From contig JAAETJ010000300.1 in assembly GCA_024228495.1 (NCBI GenBank), positions 1-59,169 of the forward strand: a stretch of DNA of 59,169 nucleotides. Reading direction: 5' to 3'. Numbering within the stretch: position 1 is the stretch's first letter; the number at the start of each line of letters is the position of its first letter. This document shows positions 8,599 to 17,183 of the stretch, piece by piece. The notes below the pieces were generated by a model. The model saw nothing but the letters and a program-made list of their open reading frames with translations. It was not told the DNA's origin and made no database searches. This stretch comes from a bacterium. GTDB lineage: Bacteria; Pseudomonadota; Alphaproteobacteria; Rhizobiales; JAKIUO01. The position numbers were made by a program, and so were the translations under genes.

Positions 8599-9549
8599 TT
8601 AGCGGGAAATTTCGCGTTCGTGCAAAAGGGTGCCGGCACCATGTTTTGTGAATAACTCAAGCAATACAGCGTGTGGCACCTTGCCATTGATAATGACCAC
8701 AGCATCCACGCCGGCATTAACCACTTTCAGACAGCTTTCGATCTTGGGGATCATGCCCCCTGTGATGGTACCATCAGATATGTAGGAACGTGCCTGTGTG
8801 TGCGTCATCACCTCGATGAGTTTGCCTTGTTTGTCGAGCACCCCTTCCACATCGGTCAATAATAGCAAACGCTTGGCCCGCAAGGCGCTGGCCAGAGCAC
8901 CTGCAAAAGTATCCGCATTGATGTTAAAAGTTTCACCCTCGTCAGAAACACCAATAGGCGCGATCACCGGAATGATGTCGCTATTGATGATGACATTGAC
9001 GATATGCGGATTAACATGATGAGGTTCACCGACAAACCCCAAATCGATCGCCTGCATGAGATTGGACTCTGGGTCTACCACGTCTTTGCGCAATTTGCGG
9101 GCAATCATCAAATTGGCATCCTTGCCGGAAATACCCACTGCATTACCACCAACATTATTGATATTTGCCACAATATCCTTGTTGATGGAACCAGCCAAAA
9201 CCATCTCGACAATCTCGACGGTTGCCTTGTCCGTGATCCGTAGACCATCGGCAAATTCACTTTTGATTTTGAGGCGCTTCAGCATAGCGCCTATTTGTGG
9301 CCCACCGCCATGCACAACAACGGGGTTCACACCAGCCTGTTTCAGCAAAACAATATCGCGGGCAAAAAATTTCGCCAGTTCAGGGTCACCCATGGCATGC
9401 CCGCCATATTTGATTACCACCGTCTGTTGATCATAACGCTGCAAGTGAGGCAGCGCCTCCGACAGGATTTTGGCCTGCGCATGCGGGGACGATAAAGCAT
9501 CGCGCACGATCTTTTGTTCACTCTTTTCATTATCGTTTTTATTAATCAT
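8599..9549 (-). CDS. argB: Acetylglutamate kinase
   Basis: This enzyme phosphorylates N-acetyl-L-glutamate, the second step of arginine biosynthesis, in the cytoplasm. Diagnostic features of the 316-residue protein are KYGGHAMGD near residue 47 (phosphate-binding Lys and glycines), [13 protein letters not shown] near 78, [12 protein letters not shown] and TDVEGVLD in the nucleotide region, and [15 protein letters not shown]. The N-terminal extension with many charged residues and the helix [17 protein letters not shown] fits arginine-regulated hexameric forms. The ATG at 9549 follows GGAGGTAAAAG. It stands alone, with no other arg gene in the window, as is common in alphaproteobacteria. Confidence 0.95.
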   Translation of the reverse strand: MINKNDNEKSEQKIVRDALSSPHAQAKILSEALPHLQRYDQQTVVIKYGGHAMGDPELAKFFARDIVLLKQAGVNPVVVHGGGPQIGAMLKRLKIKSEFADGLRITDKATVEIVEMVLAGSINKDIVANINNVGGNAVGISGKDANLMIARKLRKDVVDPESNLMQAIDLGFVGEPHHVNPHIVNVIINSDIIPVIAPIGVSDEGETFNINADTFAGALASALRAKRLLLLTDVEGVLDKQGKLIEVMTHTQARSYISDGTITGGMIPKIESCLKVVNAGVDAVVIINGKVPHAVLLELFTKHGAGTLLHEREISR

Positions 9550-9640
9550 AAACCCGTCTTTTACCTCCCGTTCGTTGCTCCACCTTCAAAACCTGCTTGA
9601 AATTTGCATTGATTTGCCAATCAGATGAATGGTTCTTTGA

Positions 9641-9670
9641 TTTTTTAGGACGTCTGTCCGCCCTAAAAAA
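9641..9670. promoter_or_regulatory. Perfect 9-bp inverted repeat in argB / Clp-N divergent region
   Basis: TTTTTTAGG at 9641-9649 is mirrored by CCTAAAAAA at 9662-9670 around 12 bases. It looks like a bidirectional terminator, but it lies between two divergent genes, where neither needs one. An operator, or insulation of antisense transcription, are the alternatives. Confidence 0.5.
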
Positions 9671-9775
9671 GCCTGGAGTCTCTATATACAGTAAACCATA
9701 ATAATTCTATGCCTTTTGTGTCAGTTAGATGAACAATTGGCGTTGACAGACAGTTAGGGAGTTCCGAGGGACCCG

Positions 9776-11659
9776 ATGGGACTAGTTCAGGCAAAAATCG
9801 AAAGCAACATCGAGACCTCTCCGCAACTAATCGAGAGCCTCCATATGGCGCGTGAAGTGGCGCTCAAGTCCGATGTTGCTGAAGTCCTGCCCGCCCATCT
9901 GGTTCTGGCCATGCTTGAAGATGACGAATCATCCTTCCTGCTTGATGCCTATGGCGTCGATTTTAACAAAATCCGTATGCAGCTGGGCAAGATCGTGCGA
10001 AAGCAGTCCAAGCCTAAATCCCCGGACCGGCATGCGGTTTTTTCTGCCGGCATCGAAGCGATCATGCAGCATGCGCGAGAACAGGCCCAGAAAAATGCGC
10101 TCGCAGAAGTCGACAGTAATTTGATCCTCGCCATTATTTTAAGCGAAAAAGCAGGGTTTATGGATGGATTGCTAGCATCCTATGATCTCGATACCTCCGG
10201 TGTGTTGCAATATCTGGAACTGCGAGAAGGCAAAACAGTCAATATTGATTCCTTGCCCAGCCAGCAAAACCCGACAAGTCATCCTGCAAAAAAAGCGCAA
10301 AGACCCGGACCCGGACCACAAAGGAAGCCAGCTCCGGCATCTGCACCAGTAACGCCAACACCTGCGCCTGCAAGAACGAGCAGACCTGCAGCGAGCAACC
10401 AGGCTGCGGGCACTCCCGCACCAACACCGCAACCGGCCCCGCACCCACCTCAAGACCAACCGACTGCAATGCGCCCAGATGCACCCATCGAAAAGGCTCC
10501 AGCCCCCTTTCCCAATGCCGCGCCTGTCACCCCTGTCACCCCTGTCACCCCTGTGCCAGCGATGCCCACTGTTAGCAGGCACAACAAAGCTCGATCGCAA
10601 CCAACGCCGCCTGAACAGGGCCTGTCAAATCTCTCGCCCCAACTCAGGGAAATGTCTTCACCAGTAAGCGGCGCGACACCTGCCGCTTTGGCTGCCCCTG
10701 CCCCATCGAGCGGGGCTCCCTCGCGCCTGCGTTCCTTGTTCGGCAACATGCACAAAAAGTTGAAAGACGTTGCGCGTAAATCCGAAAAAATACCATCTGC
10801 TCCCACACCCTCCCCGCCAGCACCGGCGCCAAGACCTGGCACATTGACGCCAACACCGGCCAATAATAACCAAAGCCCGCCTGCCGCGTCCGCCACATCG
10901 AACCAGCCGGCCCCGCCACCCCAGCCCATGCGCCCCAATCCAGTCTCCGTTTCACTCGAGCAACTGGTTGATCCAGCCAATGCGGCTCACATCAATGCGC
11001 CAAATACGCCCCCGCCTCCTGCCCCACTGAACCAACACAACCGGCACGCCAAACGGCACCGTGCCGCTCCCTCAAGCCTTGGCAGCGATGAAAGCCTTTC
11101 CGCCACTGGCTCTGTCCTTGAAAAAGGCCGCCTCGTTGAAGCCGTGCCACGCAAAATGAAGATGAACAAGCCAAGCCGGGCCGAGGTGCGCATCACCAGA
11201 GATCAGTTGGATGAGATCAATAGTGAATTTGAAGACCTGAGCTCCAGCCATATTCACGAACTTGCGGTGACCGAAGCAATGACCGTGCAGCTCCGCGCTC
11301 CTGGCAGCGGATTTCATATCGAAAACCTGTCACCTCAAACCCAATGGATTGATCGCAACCAGCGCCATATCAATGATGCTGATTTCGGTGTCTGGCGCTG
11401 GAATGTCACCCCGATCAAATCCGGGAAAGCGCGTCTGCAACTGGTCATATCGGCCCGTACAGTTGATGATGACGGCAATATCCATATTGCCGATATTCCA
11501 GACAAGATAATTGAGCTTTCTATTGCCAAAGATTATGGCAATGGCCTCAGAAAACTGGCTCTCATCACGTTTTTGATGATTTCCAGCCTGGCGCTTGGCC
11601 GCTATGGCGAAGCTGCGTGGCAATGGGCTTTTTCTTTTATCTCAAGGCTGGGGAGCTGA
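9776..11659 (+). CDS. Orphan Clp N-domain protein with Pro-rich linker, beta domain and membrane anchor
   Basis: This 627-residue protein begins with a Clp repeat (N) domain: residues about 15-90 (SPQLIESLHMAREVALKS to AHLVLAMLED) and the second half near 90-150 (GIEAIMQHAREQAQKNA). No AAA+ module follows: there is no Walker A or B anywhere. Residues about 160-450 are Pro/Ala-rich, with a short basic helix near 320. Residues about 460-600 look like a beta domain (VWRWNVTPIKSGKARLQLVI), and a hydrophobic segment near the end (LALITFLMISSLALG, then WQWAFSF) would anchor it in the membrane. That C-terminus resembles, from memory, the Trp-x-Trp membrane module of bacterial TIR/caspase-type proteins. 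SD GAGGGA precedes the ATG. The next gene is a second Clp-N protein. Confidence 0.7.
   Translation: MGLVQAKIESNIETSPQLIESLHMAREVALKSDVAEVLPAHLVLAMLEDDESSFLLDAYGVDFNKIRMQLGKIVRKQSKPKSPDRHAVFSAGIEAIMQHAREQAQKNALAEVDSNLILAIILSEKAGFMDGLLASYDLDTSGVLQYLELREGKTVNIDSLPSQQNPTSHPAKKAQRPGPGPQRKPAPASAPVTPTPAPARTSRPAASNQAAGTPAPTPQPAPHPPQDQPTAMRPDAPIEKAPAPFPNAAPVTPVTPVTPVPAMPTVSRHNKARSQPTPPEQGLSNLSPQLREMSSPVSGATPAALAAPAPSSGAPSRLRSLFGNMHKKLKDVARKSEKIPSAPTPSPPAPAPRPGTLTPTPANNNQSPPAASATSNQPAPPPQPMRPNPVSVSLEQLVDPANAAHINAPNTPPPPAPLNQHNRHAKRHRAAPSSLGSDESLSATGSVLEKGRLVEAVPRKMKMNKPSRAEVRITRDQLDEINSEFEDLSSSHIHELAVTEAMTVQLRAPGSGFHIENLSPQTQWIDRNQRHINDADFGVWRWNVTPIKSGKARLQLVISARTVDDDGNIHIADIPDKIIELSIAKDYGNGLRKLALITFLMISSLALGRYGEAAWQWAFSFISRLGS
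10523..10558 (+). repeat. 9-bp tandem repeat inside the Pro-rich linker
   Basis: Three perfect copies of cctgtcacc, plus a partial fourth, encode TPV repeats in the linker of the Clp-N protein. The unit is a multiple of three, so copy-number change would alter linker length without a frameshift. Confidence 0.85.
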
Positions 11660-11899
11660 ATTTAGTCAGGCCAAAAATGCTCCTTTCACCGCCAAGAAGC
11701 GCATCTACCTTGAAACGAGCCTGTTTTACCCAATCACAACATCGCTGCGGTCGCCTTTGCATATTAATTTCTCTGTTAAGCAGATATGTGTGCCAACCTT
11801 TCCACAAGCGGTTTTTTATGGCATTGGTGAATGATAATCTGTTCTGTACAAGGAATTGCAGGGCAGTTTACAGAAAGAATAATAAAGGCCTCAAACTCT

Positions 11900-13882
11900 A
11901 TGACTGCTACATTTTTTGAATATCTTGGCTGGGTCACCTTATCTCCTAACCTTAAGGAAAGCTTCAACAAAGCCTTGCTGGACGCCCAACAGAACCGCCA
12001 TGGCACGGTGGAAATTGAGCATCTCTTGTTTGCGCTTATTGACGATCCCGAAGGGGCAATTGTCCTAACCGAGCGTGGCCTGGATCGAGATGATTTGCGC
12101 GAAAAGATTGCTGACCACCTCGATGAACTGCCCATCGACGCCAAACTTGAAGCGCAGGACCTGCGACCGGCCCGCGAGCTGAAAAAGCTGATGGCCAAGG
12201 CCTCGGATCAGGCCGACAATGAGCATGATGATCACATTGATGGCGGCGACGTCATTCGCGCTCTCGCCGATTTTGAGACAGCAAACAGCCCCGATTTTTT
12301 AAACGCGAAACCAAATAAGCAAGATCGATCGCGCACGTCTGCACGAAACTCCAGAACTCGCTCTCGCAAATCGACCCGACAAAGTACCCCAGTCCTCCAA
12401 AATAAAGAAGATACAATGGCCAATACGCCAATCAATCAAACAAACGAAGATCTCGATTTTGATGTAGATCCCATCCGTGCCTCCATCAAATCGATCATGG
12501 CGCGCCGTCGCGATGCCGAAGAAATCCTGTTTGAATGTGAATGGTATCATTTATTCAAAAGCCTCAACATGATTGATGAAGTGCTAGAAGGCGAAGAACA
12601 AACCCAGCGCACCATGTTACTGGCTCGTGCCGAAAAAGAACTGGCGGAGCGCCCACGCTGTCGCAAGGCATTTCTATATGTTCGCCATCTAGATCAGGAA
12701 TTGGCCCGCCTCAAAGGTATTGTCGATATTGACTTGATTAGCGATATCACCCCTGATGAAGCTGTCAGCGAACTGGCCCGCCTGCGAGCCCTGCCCCGTG
12801 ACACAAATGGATCCACCCCGCTGAACCCGCAAAGCAATACGAGTCATCGGTCCACGATTGGCAAACATCTGATCGACGTTAAAATACAAGAAAGCGAAGT
12901 GCTGGCTCTTGAACAAAAACTGGCGCGACTGGATCGCAGCTCAGGCTTTGAAGGCAACCATCTAAAAGAACTCGAGAGCAACCTTCAGACCCATGACACG
13001 CACAGCAAAAAGCGCGAAAATGTCATTGGCGTCCTTGAGCACTATCTACATTCTGAAATGCAATTGTCTGATGCGCGAGATCTGCGCATCGCTGAACTTG
13101 AAAAAGAACTGCTTGAGAGCAAAAGCGTCAGTGACAAGTATGTCAACAAAAACAGCCATCTGGAACATGAGCTGGCCGCCTTCAAAGAGCATGCAGGCAA
13201 TCGTGAAAAGACCCTTTCCGAGCTTGAAGCCAAGCTGAAGACCGAGCTGCAATCGGCGAGCTCCCATGAGCTGCAGGTGAACAAGTTGCGCTCTATGCTG
13301 GCAACTGAAAAAGAACGCGGGCAGTCCCATGACAAAATTGTCGAAGGGCTGCAGCAGAACTTTGAAAAAGAAAACAACCGCGCCGCCATCCACGAAGAAC
13401 AGGTACGCAATCTTGAAGAAAATATGAAAACCCGCATGGATCAATTGCACTTGCGCGAAGCACAGGTCAAAAAACTGGAAGAAGACCTGTCAACTTATGA
13501 GAGTAAAGGTGATCAGCACACGCAAGAGCTGCATACACTCACCAATACCCACCAGAGCGAAGTCAGGAAACTGGTTACCAGATATGAAGACCAGGATGCC
13601 GAGAACCGCATCCACCAGCAAGAAATAAATGCCTTGCGTGCCCAGCTTGCCGATATGGAATCGCGCCTTCAGGATCAAGAAACCGCTTATTCAGTCGAAA
13701 AAGTTGCGCTGTCTGGCATCATTGATCAGATGCGCAAGGAAATTGAAGACTCAAAGAATCTCGTCGAGGTTATCCGTGCCGGCGAAGCGTATACCGTGAA
13801 TTCTGATCGCAGTAGTGGTCAAAACAGTCCGAGTAAAATAGGCCACCGCATCACCATACCAGTTGCCGTCAAACCCAAATAA
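11900..13882 (+). CDS. Orphan Clp N-domain protein with long coiled coil
   Basis: The product is about 660 residues from the ATG at 11900; the frame is open 69 bases further upstream, but the residues before this ATG do not fit the domain. It begins MTATFFEYLGWVTLSPNL, followed by a Clp-N domain with VEIEHLLFALIDDPEGA and, later, DHIDGGDVIRALADFE. A basic Arg/Ser linker (about 140-175) leads to a helical region and then roughly 300 residues of strong coiled coil (HELQVNKLRSMLATEKERG, NLEENMKTRMDQLHLREAQV). There is no AAA+ domain, signal peptide or membrane segment. The gene lies 240 bases after the first Clp-N gene on the same strand. An internal ATG at 12415, after AAAGAAG, could give a Clp-N-less form. 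Confidence 0.72.
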   Translation: MTATFFEYLGWVTLSPNLKESFNKALLDAQQNRHGTVEIEHLLFALIDDPEGAIVLTERGLDRDDLREKIADHLDELPIDAKLEAQDLRPARELKKLMAKASDQADNEHDDHIDGGDVIRALADFETANSPDFLNAKPNKQDRSRTSARNSRTRSRKSTRQSTPVLQNKEDTMANTPINQTNEDLDFDVDPIRASIKSIMARRRDAEEILFECEWYHLFKSLNMIDEVLEGEEQTQRTMLLARAEKELAERPRCRKAFLYVRHLDQELARLKGIVDIDLISDITPDEAVSELARLRALPRDTNGSTPLNPQSNTSHRSTIGKHLIDVKIQESEVLALEQKLARLDRSSGFEGNHLKELESNLQTHDTHSKKRENVIGVLEHYLHSEMQLSDARDLRIAELEKELLESKSVSDKYVNKNSHLEHELAAFKEHAGNREKTLSELEAKLKTELQSASSHELQVNKLRSMLATEKERGQSHDKIVEGLQQNFEKENNRAAIHEEQVRNLEENMKTRMDQLHLREAQVKKLEEDLSTYESKGDQHTQELHTLTNTHQSEVRKLVTRYEDQDAENRIHQQEINALRAQLADMESRLQDQETAYSVEKVALSGIIDQMRKEIEDSKNLVEVIRAGEAYTVNSDRSSGQNSPSKIGHRITIPVAVKPK

Positions 13883-13928
13883 TGGCAGCCAGAGACTTTG
13901 GTCAAAATCTCTTGAGTTAAAATCGGCC

Positions 13929-14861
13929 CTAGTAAAACAGGCTGGAGACCGATTGCTCGCGCGCCGTGCGCTTGATGGCTTTGCCAAGTAGCTCATTAAT
14001 ACTCACCACCCGAATATTTTCGGCGGCAATGACCGCATCAGTTGGCTGGATGCTGTCGGTTATCACCAGCTCTTTCAATGCCGAGGCACTGATCTTTGCA
14101 ACAGCTGCCCCCGACAAGACGCCATGAGTGACATAAGCCTTGACCTCTTTGGCACCCTCTTTGAGCAAAGCCTGTGCCGCATTGATCAAGGTACCGCCGC
14201 TATCAGCGATATCGTCCACAAGGATACATGAGCGATCCTTGACGTCACCAATAATATGCATCACCTTGGAGGCACCGGGCTTGTCTCGCCGTTTGTCGAC
14301 AATCGCCAGCGGCGCATCAATGCGTTTGGCAAATGCGCGCGCGCGCGCCACACCACCCACATCAGGTGACACCACGGTGACCTTGCTCAATTTGCTGTGC
14401 TTTTTGATATCATTGACCATCACCGGCGCGGAAAACAGATTGTCCACCGGCATGTCAAAAAAGCCCTGAATCTGCAGGGCATGCAGATCAAGGGTCAAAA
14501 CACGGTCAGCGCCGGCTCTGGTGATCATGTTAGCGACCAGCTTGGCAGTAATGGGGGTGCGCGGTCCCGGTTTGCGATCTTGCCTTGCGTAGCCAAAATA
14601 CGGTATGACGGCAGTAATTCTGGTGGCCGACGCACGGCGCACCGCATCGATCATGATCAGCATTTCCATCAAATTGTCATTTACGGGATAGGAAGTAGGC
14701 TGGATAATAAACACGTCAGAGCCGCGTACATTGTCCCTGATCTCCACAAAGATCTCGTTGTCGGCAAACCGTTTAACCTCGACCTTGGAGAGCGGTGCAT
14801 CAATATATTCGCTGATTTTTTCTGCCAGTGGCCGATTGGCGTTACCTGCCATCAGTTGCAT
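13929..14861 (-). CDS. prs: Ribose-phosphate pyrophosphokinase
   Basis: This enzyme makes PRPP from ribose 5-phosphate and ATP for purine, pyrimidine, histidine and tryptophan synthesis. The 310-residue length is typical of class I PRPP synthetase. Motifs are [16 protein letters not shown] near residue 32, the ATP-site segment [20 protein letters not shown] near 100, [13 protein letters not shown] near 128, and the PRPP-binding loop [13 protein letters not shown] near 215. The ATG at 14861 has GGGGAGAG upstream. It is a single gene, convergent with the Clp-N pair and 46 bases from it. Confidence 0.96.
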   Translation of the reverse strand: MQLMAGNANRPLAEKISEYIDAPLSKVEVKRFADNEIFVEIRDNVRGSDVFIIQPTSYPVNDNLMEMLIMIDAVRRASATRITAVIPYFGYARQDRKPGPRTPITAKLVANMITRAGADRVLTLDLHALQIQGFFDMPVDNLFSAPVMVNDIKKHSKLSKVTVVSPDVGGVARARAFAKRIDAPLAIVDKRRDKPGASKVMHIIGDVKDRSCILVDDIADSGGTLINAAQALLKEGAKEVKAYVTHGVLSGAAVAKISASALKELVITDSIQPTDAVIAAENIRVVSINELLGKAIKRTAREQSVSSLFY

Positions 14862-15036
14862 TCTACTCTCCCCTGATCATGAAGGCTTCCCTCCAAAAAC
14901 TGCCCCGAACCTAAAGTGACCTTGAGCGAGGGTCTAGCAATATGACGGGGTAGTGTAAACAACCAACAAGAGAAATTTGATTACAATGCCAAATGTTTAT
15001 ACAAGAAAGTGTAATTTATTCTATGCGATCAATGCC

Positions 15037-16086
15037 CTAGGATCTGCGCGCCTTTTTTGGCAGTAATTTGGAAATGCCATTGGCAGCAGCTCCAGCAGCG
15101 GCAGCGGCGATCGGTCCCCAGCTACCACTTAGAGAGCCTTTGGGAATTTCATTTTTCTGGGTGACAGTACCAAGACGTTTGCCGCGAGGGTCGTAAACCT
15201 TCCAGTCAATACGAATTGCTTGCTTACCACGGTTTGCAGCCCCAACCTGCACAACGCCGCGTACCTGATAGACGCTATCAGTGCGCTTGCTGGTCAAACG
15301 AATACCCTTGGCATAAAGCTGTTTTTTGATGGCTCTGGTCAAAGAAGTTTTACCATCTCCAGGCGCTCCCGTTACAGGCACCACCATAGCCATGACCACC
15401 CGCTTGATATTGGCTTTACGTGTCGACGCCGTTGTTGCGGGCGTTTTGCTAACAGGTCGGTTTGCAGTGCGGACTTTTCCCCCCGGGCTTCTCGTCGCCG
15501 TCTTGACGACGCCGCCATTTTTCTTGACCAGCCAGACAGCCAGTTGATCCGCCGTATCGCTGGCAACCGCCGCGATCACCTGATCATTGACGCCCTTCCA
15601 GGGATTGTCTCCCGTTCCCGTGGAAACGGTTTTTTCACCTGATATCCGGGTTTGTTTGCGTCCGGCCTTGTTTTTAAGATCCCAGATATAGGCGAGTTTT
15701 GCGCCTTTTTCTTCTGAAGATGATACGACATAGCCGCGCATATTGTAGCCAGCCTTGCCTTTGATGACATTTATATTGCGTTTTTTAAGCTCGCTGGTAA
15801 TTTTCCTCGTCAGCTTGCTGGCAACATTTGATGGAGGACCGACAATCGCCGCCATTTTAATGGCCACTGTCTTGGTGGGGCGCGACATGGCAATTTGCTG
15901 GACTGTGGCGGACTTTGGCCGGATCGAATGGGACATTTGGGTCGCTGGTGCCAGCGAGGTCTTGTTCGACGATAATCCAGAATACCCCCCGGAACAAGCA
16001 GCCAGAGTTGCCCCTACAAAAGCAAACAGGACAATATTGCGCACTGCACGCACAACCTGTCCTACTTTTTTTCTTGTGTTGATCAC
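15037..16086 (-). CDS. Putative lipoprotein with two related domains
   Basis: The frame is open up to 16155, but the best start is GTG at 16086: it has GGGGGGAG nine bases upstream and gives a textbook lipoprotein signal (MINTRKKVGQVVRAVRNIVL, then FAFVGATLAAC, lipobox LAAC). The mature part shows an internal duplication. Residues following KMAAIVGPPSNVASKLTRKI and those following VVMAMVVPVTGAPGDGKTSL share the order: LTR and a basic helix, a basic beta turn, a Tyr-x-x-Arg-Gly-x-Val strand (YNMRGYVV; YQVRGVVQ), then a Trp strand (IWDLKNKAG; DWKVYDPRG). I do not recognise the family; outer-membrane-associated assembly or stress lipoproteins are possible. It has no obvious operon partner. Confidence 0.65.
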   Translation of the reverse strand: MINTRKKVGQVVRAVRNIVLFAFVGATLAACSGGYSGLSSNKTSLAPATQMSHSIRPKSATVQQIAMSRPTKTVAIKMAAIVGPPSNVASKLTRKITSELKKRNINVIKGKAGYNMRGYVVSSSEEKGAKLAYIWDLKNKAGRKQTRISGEKTVSTGTGDNPWKGVNDQVIAAVASDTADQLAVWLVKKNGGVVKTATRSPGGKVRTANRPVSKTPATTASTRKANIKRVVMAMVVPVTGAPGDGKTSLTRAIKKQLYAKGIRLTSKRTDSVYQVRGVVQVGAANRGKQAIRIDWKVYDPRGKRLGTVTQKNEIPKGSLSGSWGPIAAAAAGAAANGISKLLPKKARRS

Positions 16087-16397
16087 AAGTCTCGCTCCCC
16101 CCGGTTCGATTATTTGAACGCTCATTTCGACGCACATTTTCCCAGCACCCATCAAGATGCCGAATCAATTTAATAATAGCCGATAATGTCCACAAGGAAA
16201 GCAGACATTGTTCGCCATGCAACTATCTCGCAAATATAGCGCCTATTTTAGCTTTCAGGGTTCACAGAAACAGTTAACAATATGATAACTGTGGGCATTT
16301 CATTACCTGGACCTGTCCATCCATACGCTGTACCAGTTCGTGCCTAGCGGGTGATCAGTGCATAAGCCCGCGTCCACACGAGTTTAATTCCCCTAAC

Positions 16398-17168
16398 TCA
16401 CCCTATTACTATGGCAGAAATCTGACGTCCATAATCAGCATCCCCGCTTGCTTGCGAACGCCGATAACTGAAATACTGGTCCCTGAGCGCAAAAGTGCAA
16501 TGGGTAATAATGCCCGTGTTTTCAAGCCCCGCAGCCATCAACCGATGGCGAGCATAGGCCTGCAAATCAAAATGTACCTTGCGAGCACCATCAGGTTTGG
16601 CAAAAAAACGCATATTACCTTGATCTTCTTGCAGGATATTATCGCGAAATTCATCGTCAACCTCATAAATTTCCAGCGAGATAGCGGGCCCAACCGTTGC
16701 CACAATATTTTTCCTGCTTGCCCCTAGCGAGCACATTTTTTCGATGGTGTCATCAAGCACGCCGCCAAACGCCCCGCGCCACCCCGCATGCGCCGCACCG
16801 ATGACTTTGGCTCCGGGATCACAAAATAAAACAGGGGCGCAGTCGGCCGTCATGACACCAATCGCCAATCCTGTGGTTTTTGTGACCAACGCGTCGAGCC
16901 GGGGTCGTTCCACATCAAGCGGCCACGGCTGTTCGACAATCATCGCTTCGCCGCTATGCACCTGATAGGGAGAAACGAGGTGATCGGCATTAACCCCCAG
17001 ATCGCTTGCTACAATCTGGCGGTTCCTTGTCACGTGCTCTGGATCATCCTTTGATCCCTGACCACAATTAAGTGTCTTGTATATGCCTTTGGAGACGCCG
17101 CCGCGCGCGCCAAAAAATCCATGAGAAATACCTTCGTGGTCCCTTAGATTGTCGGCAAGAGTTTTCAT
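16398..17168 (-). CDS. pgeF: PgeF/YfiH family peptidoglycan-editing (laccase-fold) protein
   Basis: This 256-residue protein has the YfiH fold motifs: HGFFGARGGVS and LNCGQGSKDD at the N-terminus, QVHSGEAM, MTADCAPVLFCDPG and AAHAGWRGAFGGVLD, which supply the conserved His and Cys metal ligands. Family members have been described as polyphenol oxidases or purine nucleoside phosphorylases, and E. coli PgeF removes misincorporated L-Ser from peptidoglycan precursors; which activity applies cannot be read here. It is the last gene of lgt-midA-pgeF, 15 bases after midA, with GGGAG before its ATG. Confidence 0.92.
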   Translation of the reverse strand: MKTLADNLRDHEGISHGFFGARGGVSKGIYKTLNCGQGSKDDPEHVTRNRQIVASDLGVNADHLVSPYQVHSGEAMIVEQPWPLDVERPRLDALVTKTTGLAIGVMTADCAPVLFCDPGAKVIGAAHAGWRGAFGGVLDDTIEKMCSLGASRKNIVATVGPAISLEIYEVDDEFRDNILQEDQGNMRFFAKPDGARKVHFDLQAYARHRLMAAGLENTGIITHCTFALRDQYFSYRRSQASGDADYGRQISAIVIG

Positions 17169-17183
17169 TACGTGCTCCCGTTT

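Noticed and set aside
10523-10558. Short tandem repeat as a possible CRISPR or phase-variation tract
   Set aside because: The unit is 9 bp and in frame, with no spacers. It encodes a TPV linker and cannot switch the reading frame.
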